The notes: generated by a model not told the origin, from the letters alone. Numbered from the stretch's first letter, positions 41,484-50,953 are shown. The stretch is 57,057 bases of DNA from an archaeon (GCA_018671515.1 JABHHN010000072.1:1-57057); one strand, 5' to 3'. Translations and numbers: made by a program.

Positions 41484-43092
41484 AGTATTTTCAAGTTTCA
41501 AGATATGGGTATATATCATATTCTTTATAATAACACTTGCAGCAATAAGTCCAAATCCATGGAATAGTGGTGTTGCAATAAGAAATGTAGATCTGAATAG
41601 TACTGCTGAATTAAGCGGAATAAAAAGTGCTAATCCAAATGAAGTTCCTATGGTTAGAGAAAGAATCATAAGTATTAATGGGAATGAAATAAAAAATGTC
41701 GAAGATTACAATAGAATTTTATCAACCATAAAGGTTGATTCATCAGTTAATATTGTAGCAGAAAAATCTCAGTTCATGAGAAAAGACTATAATAATTATG
41801 CATTTAGAGCAGTAGGTGATCAAAATCTTGGAATGACTGTATATGAGGCACCAAAAAGCAATATTAGGCTTGGTCTTGATCTTCAAGGTGGAACAAGGGT
41901 TGTCCTTTCTCCTGATGAAAAATTATCCAAAGATGATATGGATTTATTGATAGATAATTTAAATCAGAGAATTAATGTTTTAGGTTTAAGTGATGTCATT
42001 ATAAGAAATTCACTTGATCTTACAGGAAATCAATTTATCATAATTGAAATTGCTGGAGCAAATGAAAAAGATGTTGAGAATATTTTAGCAAAACAAGGTA
42101 AGTTTGAAGCAAAAATAGCAAATGATACTGTGTTTAGGGGCGGAAAAGAAGATATAACTTTTGTATGTAGAACAAGTGCAGATTGCCAAGGAATTGATCC
42201 TCAGTTTGGGTGTCAGGAATCTGCTCAAGGTGTTGTTTGTAGATATTATTTCCAAATTTCAATTAGTCAAAATGCAGCAAATAAATTTGCAGAAACAACA
42301 AATAAATTAACTGTTTTATATGATGGTGGAGATCCTTCTGGAAGCTTATCAGAACCTATTGATTTTTATTTAGATGATGTAAAAGTACAATCATTGAATA
42401 TTGGTGGAGGTCTTAAAGGAAGACCTGAGACAAGTATTGCAATATCAGTTGTTGGAAGTGGTCTATCAGGTGTTGACGCTAGAAATGATGCAAATGATAG
42501 GATGAAACAAATTCAGACTTTACTTATTACAGGAAGCCTTCCTGTTAAATTAAATATAATTAAAACAGATAGTATATCACCATCTTTAGGAAAAGAATTT
42601 TTACAGAACGCAATGTTGATTGGATTATTATCAATTATTGCTGTAACAGCAATAGTAATATTAAGATATAAGAAATGGAAGATTGCTTTCCCAATAATTA
42701 CAGTTATTACATCAGAGATTTTACTTATTTTGGGAGTTGCTGCATTATTGAAACAGAATATTGATATTGCAGGAATTGCAGGTATTATTGTTGCAATAGG
42801 AACAGGTGTAGATGATCAGATTGTAATTACTGATGAGACTATTGGGAAAGACGATGATGATGAATATAAATTTCTTTCATGGGCTCAGAAATTAAAGAAG
42901 GCATTTTTTATTGTATTTGCAGCATATGCAGCAACTGTAGCATCAATGATTCCATTATTATTTGCAGGTGCAGGATTACTTAAAGGATTTGCAGTAACAA
43001 CAATAATTGGAGTTACAAATGGTGTATTCATCACAAGACCAGCATTCGCAAAGTTGATGGAGATTTTAGTCAGCGATGATGATAAGGAATAG
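41467..43092 (+). CDS. secD: Protein-export membrane protein SecD
   Basis: A 541-residue partner of SecF. The P1 head begins with the signature RLGLDLQGGTRVVLSPDE; the C-terminal bundle has LIGLLSIIAVTAIVILRYKK, AGIAGIIVAIGTGVDDQIVI and KAFFIVFAAYAATVASMIPL. A PDZ-like stretch with SANPNEVPMVRERIISINGN precedes P1, as in archaeal SecD. A cysteine pair (CRTSADCQGIDPQFGCQES) in the head may form a disulfide. Confidence 0.95.
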   Translation: MGKLTKVFSSFKIWVYIIFFIITLAAISPNPWNSGVAIRNVDLNSTAELSGIKSANPNEVPMVRERIISINGNEIKNVEDYNRILSTIKVDSSVNIVAEKSQFMRKDYNNYAFRAVGDQNLGMTVYEAPKSNIRLGLDLQGGTRVVLSPDEKLSKDDMDLLIDNLNQRINVLGLSDVIIRNSLDLTGNQFIIIEIAGANEKDVENILAKQGKFEAKIANDTVFRGGKEDITFVCRTSADCQGIDPQFGCQESAQGVVCRYYFQISISQNAANKFAETTNKLTVLYDGGDPSGSLSEPIDFYLDDVKVQSLNIGGGLKGRPETSIAISVVGSGLSGVDARNDANDRMKQIQTLLITGSLPVKLNIIKTDSISPSLGKEFLQNAMLIGLLSIIAVTAIVILRYKKWKIAFPIITVITSEILLILGVAALLKQNIDIAGIAGIIVAIGTGVDDQIVITDETIGKDDDDEYKFLSWAQKLKKAFFIVFAAYAATVASMIPLLFAGAGLLKGFAVTTIIGVTNGVFITRPAFAKLMEILVSDDDKE

Positions 43093-43165
43093 TTAAAGAA
43101 TTCTTGAAAGTATTTTTTAAAATTTAAATTATTGAATGTATTTATTAGAAAAAATAATTTAAAAT

Positions 43166-44755
43166 TTATTTACACATATCATCTAATTGATAAATTTGTT
43201 TTTCCCCTAATTGTTCTAATTTTTGATTTCCAATAGCGCCTTTTGCAGTTAATCCATGTTTTGTTTCAAATGACTGGCTGTCTTTATTAACATATATTAA
43301 ACCGATTGCAGAATAATGTTCATTTGATAAACTATTATTTGCAACTAATGCTAAATTTTTATTGTGTGGGTCATATTTCTCTAAACCGAATTGATCTAAA
43401 ACACCTGCAAGAATTTCATATTTTCTTTCAATTTCTATAGGTGCTTGGCCAATATTATTTTGGATTTTTAATTTACTTGCTAATTTTTCAAGAACAGTCA
43501 TACCTTTTACTCCTGATGTAGTTGGAGTAGTATAAATTTCATTTTCTAATATTTTATAAACAGAATTTAAATTTTGTTTTTCTAATAATTTTTTAATTTT
43601 GTTTTTTGTAAAAATATTATTTGAACCATTATCAAAATGATCAACTAATAGATTATAGGCAACTTTTATTTTGTGTTCTGCTAAGTCAAATTTATTTATA
43701 TCTATTGAAATATCTTTATAGAATTTTGTTCCATGTTCTCTATTCCATGTAACACAAGGAGATGCGACATCAACGACGGCTGTACCATCATGTAATATTC
43801 CTGCCTTAAAATGATTATTCATTTCTTTTCTATTACCAGAAATTATTCTTGCAACATACGTGGAATCTGACATACCTAATGCTTCCATTACAAAATCAAT
43901 AGGTTCTGTTTTATGCATAGATTTCATTCTTTTTGCTTGCCAACCATTTGGAGCACTAAAACTTGCTTGACCTTTTGTAAGACCGAATACTTCATTTACC
44001 ATTGGTATTATTAATGCATTGATGTTATATTGTATTGCTCTTTTAAAATCTTGTAATCCAATAGCACCCATATCTCCATCACCACCAGCAATGACTCTTA
44101 CAAGTCCAGGCTGAGCAATTAAATTACCAATTGTTTTACTTGGTGAATAGCCATGAGTAACGTGAGATCTATTTGCATTAAATAATCCCTCTAAATAGCT
44201 TAATCCTAGTTTTTCCAAAGGAATTAAATCTTCTTGACGTCCATCTTTTTCTAATGTAACATTAATTGTTCCAACTTCTTCAGCTATTTTTGCTAATAAA
44301 TCATCAGAAATTTTTTCTCTTGCTTCTTCATCAGTTTCACTTAAGACTGCTTTAAACTGAGATGATAATTTTCCTCCACATCCAATACCTGTATTAATTT
44401 CTACAAGCCATCCAGGTAATTGAAAATCATAAATTGTATCAGCAAGTGCTTGTGCAACACCTGTGTGTCCACATCCAAGACACATATTTGCTAAATTTTT
44501 TGCTCCATTATATAAATGAGGATAAATAGGATTTAATTTTTCATCTTGACCATTTGTAAGTTTTTTATAATCAAATTCTACATCACCAACATCAAATTTT
44601 GTATCAATTGATTTAGCAATATCTAAAAAAGGAAGTCCATGAGGTGACTCAGGACCATACCATTCATCATGCCATAAAAATTCTGCACCATTGAATTTAA
44701 CTAAATCTCCTTCTTTATGTACAAGAGTTTCGAGAGTGTTATCATCTGTTGGCAT
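43166..44755 (-). CDS. 2-oxoacid:ferredoxin oxidoreductase, beta (TPP-binding) subunit
   Basis: Binds thiamine diphosphate and oxidatively decarboxylates a 2-oxoacid to acyl-CoA, reducing ferredoxin. The cluster-binding cysteines are in NMCLGCGHTGVAQALAD and GIGCGG, and the TPP motif is GGDGDMGAIGLQDFKRAIQY with PMVNEVFGLTKGQ. At 529 residues it is much longer than the usual beta subunit (about 290), with roughly 85 extra residues at the N-terminus and about 170 at the C-terminus that I cannot assign. The stop of the alpha part touches its ATG (one base shared). The substrate is not predictable. Confidence 0.85.
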   Translation of the reverse strand: MPTDDNTLETLVHKEGDLVKFNGAEFLWHDEWYGPESPHGLPFLDIAKSIDTKFDVGDVEFDYKKLTNGQDEKLNPIYPHLYNGAKNLANMCLGCGHTGVAQALADTIYDFQLPGWLVEINTGIGCGGKLSSQFKAVLSETDEEAREKISDDLLAKIAEEVGTINVTLEKDGRQEDLIPLEKLGLSYLEGLFNANRSHVTHGYSPSKTIGNLIAQPGLVRVIAGGDGDMGAIGLQDFKRAIQYNINALIIPMVNEVFGLTKGQASFSAPNGWQAKRMKSMHKTEPIDFVMEALGMSDSTYVARIISGNRKEMNNHFKAGILHDGTAVVDVASPCVTWNREHGTKFYKDISIDINKFDLAEHKIKVAYNLLVDHFDNGSNNIFTKNKIKKLLEKQNLNSVYKILENEIYTTPTTSGVKGMTVLEKLASKLKIQNNIGQAPIEIERKYEILAGVLDQFGLEKYDPHNKNLALVANNSLSNEHYSAIGLIYVNKDSQSFETKHGLTAKGAIGNQKLEQLGEKQIYQLDDMCK

Positions 44756-46020
44756 TATTTATTTCCTCCAAGATTCATTTTTCTCATTATATAATCTGTA
44801 GTCATCTGGAATCCATCATACTTATTTATAAGATTTATTTTTGGAATTGTAGTTCCTTCAGTAGCTAATACACTTTCACTAAGAATAATTTTTCTTAATT
44901 GACCATCTCTATTTTGCTCTGCAACATAAACATTACCATTATCATATTTATCAATAAATTCTTTGATTAAATCTCTATGTTCTTTAGTAATTGGATGTAC
45001 TGTTTGTAATTGTAAAATATCAACATCATAACCTTGTTTTTCTAAAATTGCTTGGGCTTCTCTAGCAGGTTCAACTACACTTGACCATACAATTAAACCA
45101 TATTTTCCATTTTCTTGACTTCCATCATAAACTTCACTAATGCTTCTTCCATTATTATATTTAATAATGTTAGGTTTTGGAAGCATATCGCTTATTAAAT
45201 CAACTTTTGCAGCAGCCAAATCTGCATGTTTTTTTACATCAATGGATTTTTCGGTATAAACACCACCACCACTTGCATCATAAGGACTTAGCTCTGCTTT
45301 TGCAATTGCACCTCTAAACATACTAGCACCAGGTATTCCTGCAACATGATGTTTTCCTAAATTATCTTCTAATAATCTTGCATAAGCAATTGGGTCTTCA
45401 CTATTAAGGACATTATCAGGAGTTCTCACAATACCTCTATCAATAATTGGTTCATCTATTGATGAAAATTTTGGAACTGTGTATGTATTCATATTTGACC
45501 ATTGATTACCTATACCAATAACAGCTATTCCTCTGTCTGCGATATTATGTGCTACAGCAGGAGTTGTCATAAAAGATTCTATATTACCAGGTGCTAAAAC
45601 TACTCTGAAAGCTTCACTACCTCCTAATGTAGTAGCTATAGTTAAATCTCCATCGTCTGTTCTACTTGGAGCTCCAGTTGCAGTTCCTTTTCTTTGTATG
45701 TTCCAAAGAACTGTACCTGGAATATTAGCATGTGAATGATATGCAAAATTTTCACCCATGTTATTCATTCCTGGCAAAGAAGTTGCAAATGAAACTCTTG
45801 CACCACCTGAACCCATTGCAGATGCAACCATCATTGCCTGTGTTTCGGAGCCAACTTCTAATGAGAACCATTTAGTTGGATCATCACCATATAATTGTTT
45901 AAGAGCTTTATCTATCCAGATGTTCCAATCTGTTGCAGGAGTAATTGGATATCTTGCATTTAATCTTACGCCTGCACGAACAGATGATAAAGCACCTAAT
46001 TGATTCCCAGATGCTAACAT
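44755..46020 (-). CDS. 2-oxoacid:ferredoxin oxidoreductase, alpha part (frame runs on upstream to 46197)
   Basis: The pyrimidine-binding alpha domain: ARYPITPATDWNIWIDKALK, EVGSETQAMMVASAMGSGGA, VLWNIQRKGTATGAPSRTDD and YVAEQNRDGQLRKI. ATG 46020 is the first start codon, but the frame is open for 59 more codons upstream (GYDSEKIYNGLNQFWKGKEK and following) up to the TAA that ends the gamma part, and that stretch holds no ATG, GTG or TTG. In KorA-type enzymes gamma and alpha are one chain, and the upstream sequence looks like the linker between them. So the natural protein is probably a gamma-alpha fusion interrupted by one stop codon. Confidence 0.85.
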   Translation of the reverse strand: MLASGNQLGALSSVRAGVRLNARYPITPATDWNIWIDKALKQLYGDDPTKWFSLEVGSETQAMMVASAMGSGGARVSFATSLPGMNNMGENFAYHSHANIPGTVLWNIQRKGTATGAPSRTDDGDLTIATTLGGSEAFRVVLAPGNIESFMTTPAVAHNIADRGIAVIGIGNQWSNMNTYTVPKFSSIDEPIIDRGIVRTPDNVLNSEDPIAYARLLEDNLGKHHVAGIPGASMFRGAIAKAELSPYDASGGGVYTEKSIDVKKHADLAAAKVDLISDMLPKPNIIKYNNGRSISEVYDGSQENGKYGLIVWSSVVEPAREAQAILEKQGYDVDILQLQTVHPITKEHRDLIKEFIDKYDNGNVYVAEQNRDGQLRKIILSESVLATEGTTIPKINLINKYDGFQMTTDYIMRKMNLGGNK

Positions 46021-46197
46021 ATAGTCTTTTTCAAGAGAATCAAATGTTGGTAGATGAAATGATTTATTATTTTCTTTTTGTTGTTGATATAATTCAATTC
46101 CTTGTTCAATCCAACCTTTATTGATTTCTATTGCTTTTTCTTTTCCTTTCCAAAATTGATTTAGACCATTATAAATTTTTTCTGAATCATATCCTTC

Positions 46198-46713
46198 TTA
46201 ATTTCCAAGTTGACTAAGGATAAAACCTAGTACTATTGAGTGTCTTTTATGTTTAGTATTTAAATTAGCTTTTCTTTCTTCAGGTGTTAATTTTTCTATT
46301 TCACTTAAATCTAATTTGTATATTGTAGCATTTTTAGAATCAAGTAATTGTTGCTGTTTCTCAGTTAATTCAATTTTTTTTGAATCATAAACAAAAACTC
46401 CACCTTCTGTTAGTTTATCAATAAGATCAGGTATTGGCTTTTGATACAGTGCTACAACTAATTGACTTTTTTCTCTTGCACCTTTAAATTTAGATCTATT
46501 TCCTCTAATATCAAAATAATTATCATATGCTTCTCTAACATCAGTTATATTTGAAGGAAATATTCCTTGTGTGCTTGTATGATAACCTGATTGAAAAAGA
46601 ATTCTTGCAAGCATTCCAACTGTTGATTGCATACCTCCACCATTTGGACTTGATAAAGTAACCTGAACGTCAGGATTTCCATCAAAATCTTGTACTATTT
46701 CATCAAGATTCAT
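46198..46713 (-). CDS. 2-oxoacid:ferredoxin oxidoreductase, gamma part
   Basis: A 171-residue gamma domain: VTLSSPNGGGMQSTVGMLAR and ILFQSGYHTSTQGIF are the family N-terminal motif, with LVVALYQKPIPDLIDKLTEG further on. It ends SIVLGFILSQLGN at TAA 46198-46200. The same frame continues without a shift into the linker and alpha domain. Gene order gamma-alpha-beta on the reverse strand fits a single operon; the promoter is in 46714-46945. It could be an independent subunit if the alpha part has a rare start codon. Confidence 0.8.
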   Translation of the reverse strand: MNLDEIVQDFDGNPDVQVTLSSPNGGGMQSTVGMLARILFQSGYHTSTQGIFPSNITDVREAYDNYFDIRGNRSKFKGAREKSQLVVALYQKPIPDLIDKLTEGGVFVYDSKKIELTEKQQQLLDSKNATIYKLDLSEIEKLTPEERKANLNTKHKRHSIVLGFILSQLGN

Positions 46714-46945
46714 CGTAAAATCACACTCAGAACTTCATAGAAATCACAAGAAAAATTGTTAAATTTTGTTTTTTTTTTACACAATGAAATTTTCATTTTA
46801 AAGTATATATTTTCTATTTTTACTACTTGAGAATGGAAAAGAAGTTTAAAACAATATTTAAATATTGTGTTATTATAATAACAAAATATGTTTTTTATTC
46901 TCTAAAACAAAAAACTTTATATTCTTTTATTATTAGATTTTTTAT

Positions 46946-47854
46946 ATGTTTGATTTATTTACAACAATACTTCCAGTTTTCATATTGATTGGTATTGGTG
47001 CATTATCAAAGATTCTTAAGATTTCTGATGATAATTGGATTACTGTCATGAATAATTATGCATTTAATTTAGGATTTCCTGCAATAATTTTTTCAAGTCT
47101 AATAAAACTGAACAAGTCAACAATTAATTATGATATAATGATATATAATTCATTGATATTAGTTGTTTTGATGACCTTAATTTTCTTTTTGACAAAAATA
47201 TTTAAAATGGATGAAGAGACAAGAAATTGTTATATCATTTGTTCATTATTTGGAAATGTTGCATACGTTGGAATTCCTTTCATTAATTCAATTTTACAAA
47301 ATGAAGCAGGAAATCTAAGTATAATCGTAGCATCATATACATTAGTCATGTTTACATTAGGTCTTGCAATATTAGAATTTTCAAAATATAAGAAAATAAA
47401 ACCAGTTGAACTAATTAAAAATATAATAAAAAACCCATTTATAATCTCAATTTTCTTTGCAACAATAGTTTTGCAATTAAATATTGCATTACCTATGATA
47501 ATTATTAAATCAATTGATATGCTTGCAAGTGGTGCATCTTCTGTAGTTTTATTAGCATTAGGAATATTTTTAGTGAAGCCTATCAAATTGAATAAAAATA
47601 CGGTTCATGCAACAATTTTAAGTGTTTTAAAATTGATAATTTTACCGATTGTTTTTATTTTGATAAGAAATATTTTCTTTAAAGATTTAGATTTTAGTTC
47701 TACAATAATAGAAGCAGGTATGCCTGGTGCAGTTACATTATTTGTTTTATCTCAAAAATATAAAATGAATAAGAATATTGTTGTTGAAATGATTATAATA
47801 TCAACAGTATTATCAATAATCACACTTCCTATTCTGACATCGTTTTTATTATAG
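46946..47854 (+). CDS. AEC-family transporter
   Basis: A 302-residue membrane protein of the auxin efflux carrier/malonate transporter type, with about ten hydrophobic segments in two related halves. Family features are LPVFILIGIGALSKIL at the start, NLGFPAIIFSSLI, SLFGNVAYVGIPFINSIL and the late IEAGMPGAVTLFVLSQKY. The substrate is unknown; small organic acids are usual. TTTTTTATATG (46939-46949) is directly at the start. Confidence 0.88.
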   Translation: MFDLFTTILPVFILIGIGALSKILKISDDNWITVMNNYAFNLGFPAIIFSSLIKLNKSTINYDIMIYNSLILVVLMTLIFFLTKIFKMDEETRNCYIICSLFGNVAYVGIPFINSILQNEAGNLSIIVASYTLVMFTLGLAILEFSKYKKIKPVELIKNIIKNPFIISIFFATIVLQLNIALPMIIIKSIDMLASGASSVVLLALGIFLVKPIKLNKNTVHATILSVLKLIILPIVFILIRNIFFKDLDFSSTIIEAGMPGAVTLFVLSQKYKMNKNIVVEMIIISTVLSIITLPILTSFLL

Positions 47855-47922
47855 ATTTTTTTAAACTAATATTGAATCTTATTTGTTTCTTAATTTTTTT
47901 AAGTTATTAATTCAAAATCATA

Positions 47923-47974
47923 TAGCAAGACATACTGTCTTGCAATTCCTTGCAGAGCGCAAGGCGCTTTGCTA
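47923..47974 (+). repeat. Complex hairpin cluster related to the dispersed repeat
   Basis: TAGCAAGAC-ATACT-GTCTTGCAA starts like the TAGCAAGCC repeats, with GAC/GTC replacing GCC/GGC by paired changes. It continues with CCTTGC/GCAAGG and ends TTTGCTA, which pairs with the opening TAGCAA. The compensating changes argue that the hairpin shape matters more than the exact bases. It is in the 230-base gap between the AEC and UbiB genes. Confidence 0.65.
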
Positions 47975-48084
47975 CATTTTTAGAATATTAATTAAAAATA
48001 AAAAAATTCTATTAAAACTAATTTCAAAGTATTTTTCTTTCTTTTTTCAATAATTTTTTAAACATGGAATCATGAAATAATTTT

Positions 48085-49716
48085 ATGTCTAGACTTAGTA
48101 GGGAAATAGAGGATCTAAAAAGAGGAAATCAAATCATCCATGTTTTTTTTAAATATGGATTTAGTCATTATTTAAGACAATTTGAATTTAAGAGTCTGAA
48201 ATTTATAAAAGAAAAAAAACTGGAAGAAGAACAATTTCCAAGAAAACTTAGACTTGCTTTTGAAGAATTAGGTGCAACCTTCATCAAATTAGGTCAACTT
48301 ATTTCACTGCGACCAGATTTATTACCAAAAAAATATTGTGATGAATTTAAGAATTTACAAGATAATGTCAAACCATTTCAATATACAACTCTAAAAAAAA
48401 TTATTGAATCAGAATTAAAGTCTCCAATACAAAAACATTTTTCTAAGATTGATAAAAAACCTTTAGCTGCTGCATCAATTGGTCAAGTACATTGTGCAGA
48501 ATTACTGGATGGAACTAAAGTTGTCATCAAAGTCCAAAGACCAAATATAAGAAAAATTATTGAGGCTGATATTGATATTTTAAAATCAATAGCTAGATTA
48601 GTAAAGAAAAAAATTAATCAAAAAATATTTGATCCTGAGCAGATAATCTCTGAGTTTGAAGAATACACTGAATTTGAATTGGATTATCATCATGAAGCAA
48701 GAAATGTTGAGATAATATATAATAATTTTAAGAATCACAAAACAAAAATACCAAAAGTATATAGGGATCTTTGTACTGATAAAATATTAGTTATGGAATA
48801 TATTGATGGACATAATTTATTAGATTCTATTCTTACAAAAAAAGGAAAAAAAGAAGTAAGTAAAAAAATTGCAGATACATTACAAAAACAAATTTTTGTT
48901 GATGGTGTATTTCATGCAGATCCTCATCCAGGGAATATATTTGTAACTAAAGGAAATAATATTGCATTTATTGATTTTGGAATTGTTGGATTTATTGGTG
49001 ATGAATTAAGAGAAAATCTAATTAGTTTATTGATAGCAGCTATTGCTAAAGATGTTGAAGGAATAGCAGCAGTAATTACAAGTATTGGGGCAACAAAAGA
49101 AGATATTAATATTGATGATTTTAGAAGAGATTTATCACAATGTATGAGTATATATTATGAAACAGAAATAAAAGAAATTAAAATGGATGAAATAATCCAT
49201 AGCGTCATTACAATATGTAATGATTATAAAATAATTTTACCAAAAAATTTTGTTCTTCTTGCTAAATGTATAATCACAACAGAGAGTGTAATATATGATT
49301 TTGATCCTAATTTTAATCCTATAAAAAATGCAAAACCTTTTGTTATGGATTTAATAAAATCAAGATATAATCCAAAAAAAATATTTAAAAATTTAGGGAC
49401 AAATGTAAGGAATGTAAAAAATTTCATCACAAAAATTCCAAAAATAAGCAATGATTTAGTAACTGGTCTTGAAAAAGGAGAATATTATGTAAAAAAAATA
49501 CATAAAGATATGAATATTCTCAACAATGAAATAGATAGATCAAGCAAGAGAGTTTCTTTGGCGATGATTGCAACTGCACTTATCATTGCTTCTGCTTTTT
49601 TAGTTACACTTGATCAAACAAAAATAATGGGGATTTCTTTAATTTCTTTTATTGGTTTTTCTTTAGCATCTTTATTTTTATTTTTTCTTTTAATTTCAAT
49701 GATTCATCAAAATTAA
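48085..49716 (+). CDS. ABC1/UbiB-family atypical kinase
   Basis: A 543-residue protein. The diagnostic helix RLAFEELGATFIKLGQLISL and KKYCDEFKNLQDNVKP precede the kinase-like core: KPLAAASIGQVHCAELLDGT (the Ala-rich loop of this family), VVIKVQRPNI, VFHADPHPGNIFV and FIDFGIVGF. Two hydrophobic segments at the C-terminus (LAMIATALIIASAFLVTL and MGISLISFIGFSLASLFLFF) anchor it in the membrane. Relatives support isoprenoid-quinone or lipid metabolism; the target here is unknown. Confidence 0.92.
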   Translation: MSRLSREIEDLKRGNQIIHVFFKYGFSHYLRQFEFKSLKFIKEKKLEEEQFPRKLRLAFEELGATFIKLGQLISLRPDLLPKKYCDEFKNLQDNVKPFQYTTLKKIIESELKSPIQKHFSKIDKKPLAAASIGQVHCAELLDGTKVVIKVQRPNIRKIIEADIDILKSIARLVKKKINQKIFDPEQIISEFEEYTEFELDYHHEARNVEIIYNNFKNHKTKIPKVYRDLCTDKILVMEYIDGHNLLDSILTKKGKKEVSKKIADTLQKQIFVDGVFHADPHPGNIFVTKGNNIAFIDFGIVGFIGDELRENLISLLIAAIAKDVEGIAAVITSIGATKEDINIDDFRRDLSQCMSIYYETEIKEIKMDEIIHSVITICNDYKIILPKNFVLLAKCIITTESVIYDFDPNFNPIKNAKPFVMDLIKSRYNPKKIFKNLGTNVRNVKNFITKIPKISNDLVTGLEKGEYYVKKIHKDMNILNNEIDRSSKRVSLAMIATALIIASAFLVTLDQTKIMGISLISFIGFSLASLFLFFLLISMIHQN

Positions 49717-49787
49717 AATAGAAAAATATAAAAACACAAACTACGATAAATTACTTTATTTTATATTTTATAAAATGAGGTGTTAAA

Positions 49788-50126
49788 TTGAAAGCAAAAC
49801 TAAAAAGATATTTTCTATTAGGTTTAGGTGCTGCAGCAGCAGGTGTTGCGTATGCTAATAAGAGAAAAATAAAAACTCTTGTTGATGAAACAGTCAAGAA
49901 GGGAGCTATTACGGTTAATGAAGGTAAAAAATTAACAGAAGAATTAATTGCAGAGGTATTAAAAGCAGAAAAAAAGATGGTAGCAAAAACAAAGAAAGTG
50001 GTAAAAAAAGTAGTCAAGAGAAAGGCTGCTCCAAAAAAGAAAGTAGTAAAAAAAGTAGTTAAGAAAAAAGCTGCTCCTAAAAAGAAAGTAGTTAAGAAAA
50101 AAGTAACTAAGAAAAGAAAGAGATAA
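49788..50126 (+). CDS. Phasin-like protein with a lysine-rich histone H1-like tail
   Basis: A 112-residue protein. Residues 1-25 include a hydrophobic stretch (FLLGLGAAAAGVAYA). Residues 27-65 (KTLVDETVKKGAITVNEGKK, LTEELIAEVLKAEKK) resemble phasin-type helices. The tail is built from repeats of KKVVKK and KAAPKKKVVK, as in DNA-compacting H1-like tails. It starts at TTG 49788 with GAGGTG (49776-49781) upstream; the ATG just before reads straight into a stop. It might tether DNA or RNA at the membrane; this is inference. Confidence 0.7.
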   Translation: MKAKLKRYFLLGLGAAAAGVAYANKRKIKTLVDETVKKGAITVNEGKKLTEELIAEVLKAEKKMVAKTKKVVKKVVKRKAAPKKKVVKKVVKKKAAPKKKVVKKKVTKKRKR

Positions 50127-50238
50127 TTTTTTTTATTTTTTTATAATTTTTTATTCTAAATTTTTTCATATTTTTAAATTGATTTATAAGCTTAGTATTT
50201 TGACATTATTTTTTAATTTGGCATTTCGTTTTGCAGTA

Positions 50239-50266
50239 TGCACAGTTGCAAGCCAGAGGCTTGCTA
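50239..50266 (-). repeat. Dispersed hairpin repeat, copy C
   Basis: On the reverse strand it reads TAGCAAGCCTCTGGCTTGCA then ACTGTGCA, 27 of 28 bases identical to 34802-34829. The single change is in the hairpin loop. It lies in the gap before the DUF2683/RelE pair. Confidence 0.8.
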
Positions 50267-50381
50267 GGTGATTTATATTTATGATAAAATAAATGAATAA
50301 TAATTATTTTTCACTCAAATCATAAGAGATTAATCTATAAATTTATATATTCTATATATATACTAAGTATTGGTGATATAT

Positions 50382-50615
50382 ATGGTACAAGCAATGATAA
50401 AAATATCAAATCAAGCAAATCAAATACTAAATATAGTAAAAGCAAAAAATAATTTAAATGATAAATCTGAAGCAATTGAATTAGTAATTAAGGAATATGG
50501 GAAAGATATTATGGAACCTCAATTAAGACCTGAATTCATAGAAAAGATGAAAAGAAGAGAAAAAGAATCTACTATTGAGATAAAAGATTTTAAAAAACAT
50601 TTTGGATTAAATTAA
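50382..50615 (+). CDS. DUF2683-type antitoxin
   Basis: A 77-residue protein that follows the DUF2683 pattern: MVQAMIKISNQANQILNIVK and NDKSEAIELVIKEYGKDIME. These archaeal proteins usually precede a RelE-like gene, as here, and act as antitoxins. ATG 50382 is preceded by GGTGAT (50372-50377) and by TATATATA about 26 bases upstream. The toxin gene starts one base after its stop. Confidence 0.82.
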   Translation: MVQAMIKISNQANQILNIVKAKNNLNDKSEAIELVIKEYGKDIMEPQLRPEFIEKMKRREKESTIEIKDFKKHFGLN

Positions 50616-50616
50616 A

Positions 50617-50880
50617 ATGTATAATTTGAGGATTAGGAAAACTGTTGAAAAATTATTTCACAAATTATCCAAAAAAAATTCAAGACAATTTGAAATTATT
50701 GAAAAAAAAGTTAATGAAATTAGATTGAGACCTGACCATTATAAAAATTTAAAAGCGCCATTACAACATCTTAAAAGAGTTCATATAGATAAAAGTTTTG
50801 TTCTAACATTTTCTGTCGATGAAACTAATAAAACAATTTTTATTGAAGATTTTGATCATCACGATAGAATATATAAATGA
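50617..50880 (+). CDS. RelE/ParE-family toxin
   Basis: An 87-residue mRNA-interferase-like protein: LRIRKTVEKLFHKLSKKNSR, RLRPDHYKNLKAPLQHLKRV, the core strand SFVLTFSVDETNKTIFIEDF and HHDRIYK at the end, where archaeal RelE proteins have their catalytic residues. It is one base after the DUF2683 gene, the normal antitoxin-toxin order. It probably cleaves ribosome-bound mRNA. Confidence 0.85.
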   Translation: MYNLRIRKTVEKLFHKLSKKNSRQFEIIEKKVNEIRLRPDHYKNLKAPLQHLKRVHIDKSFVLTFSVDETNKTIFIEDFDHHDRIYK

Positions 50881-50953
50881 CTAGGAATCTCTAAAGAAAA
50901 ATTTTAACAAATAATCAATTAAATTTTTATTATTTTTATTATTTAAATTACAC

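Noticed and set aside
49751..50017. Reverse-strand frame opposite the lysine-rich protein
   Set aside because: Phe/Thr-rich translation is the mirror of AAA/AAG lysine codons on the other strand; the forward gene has a ribosome site.
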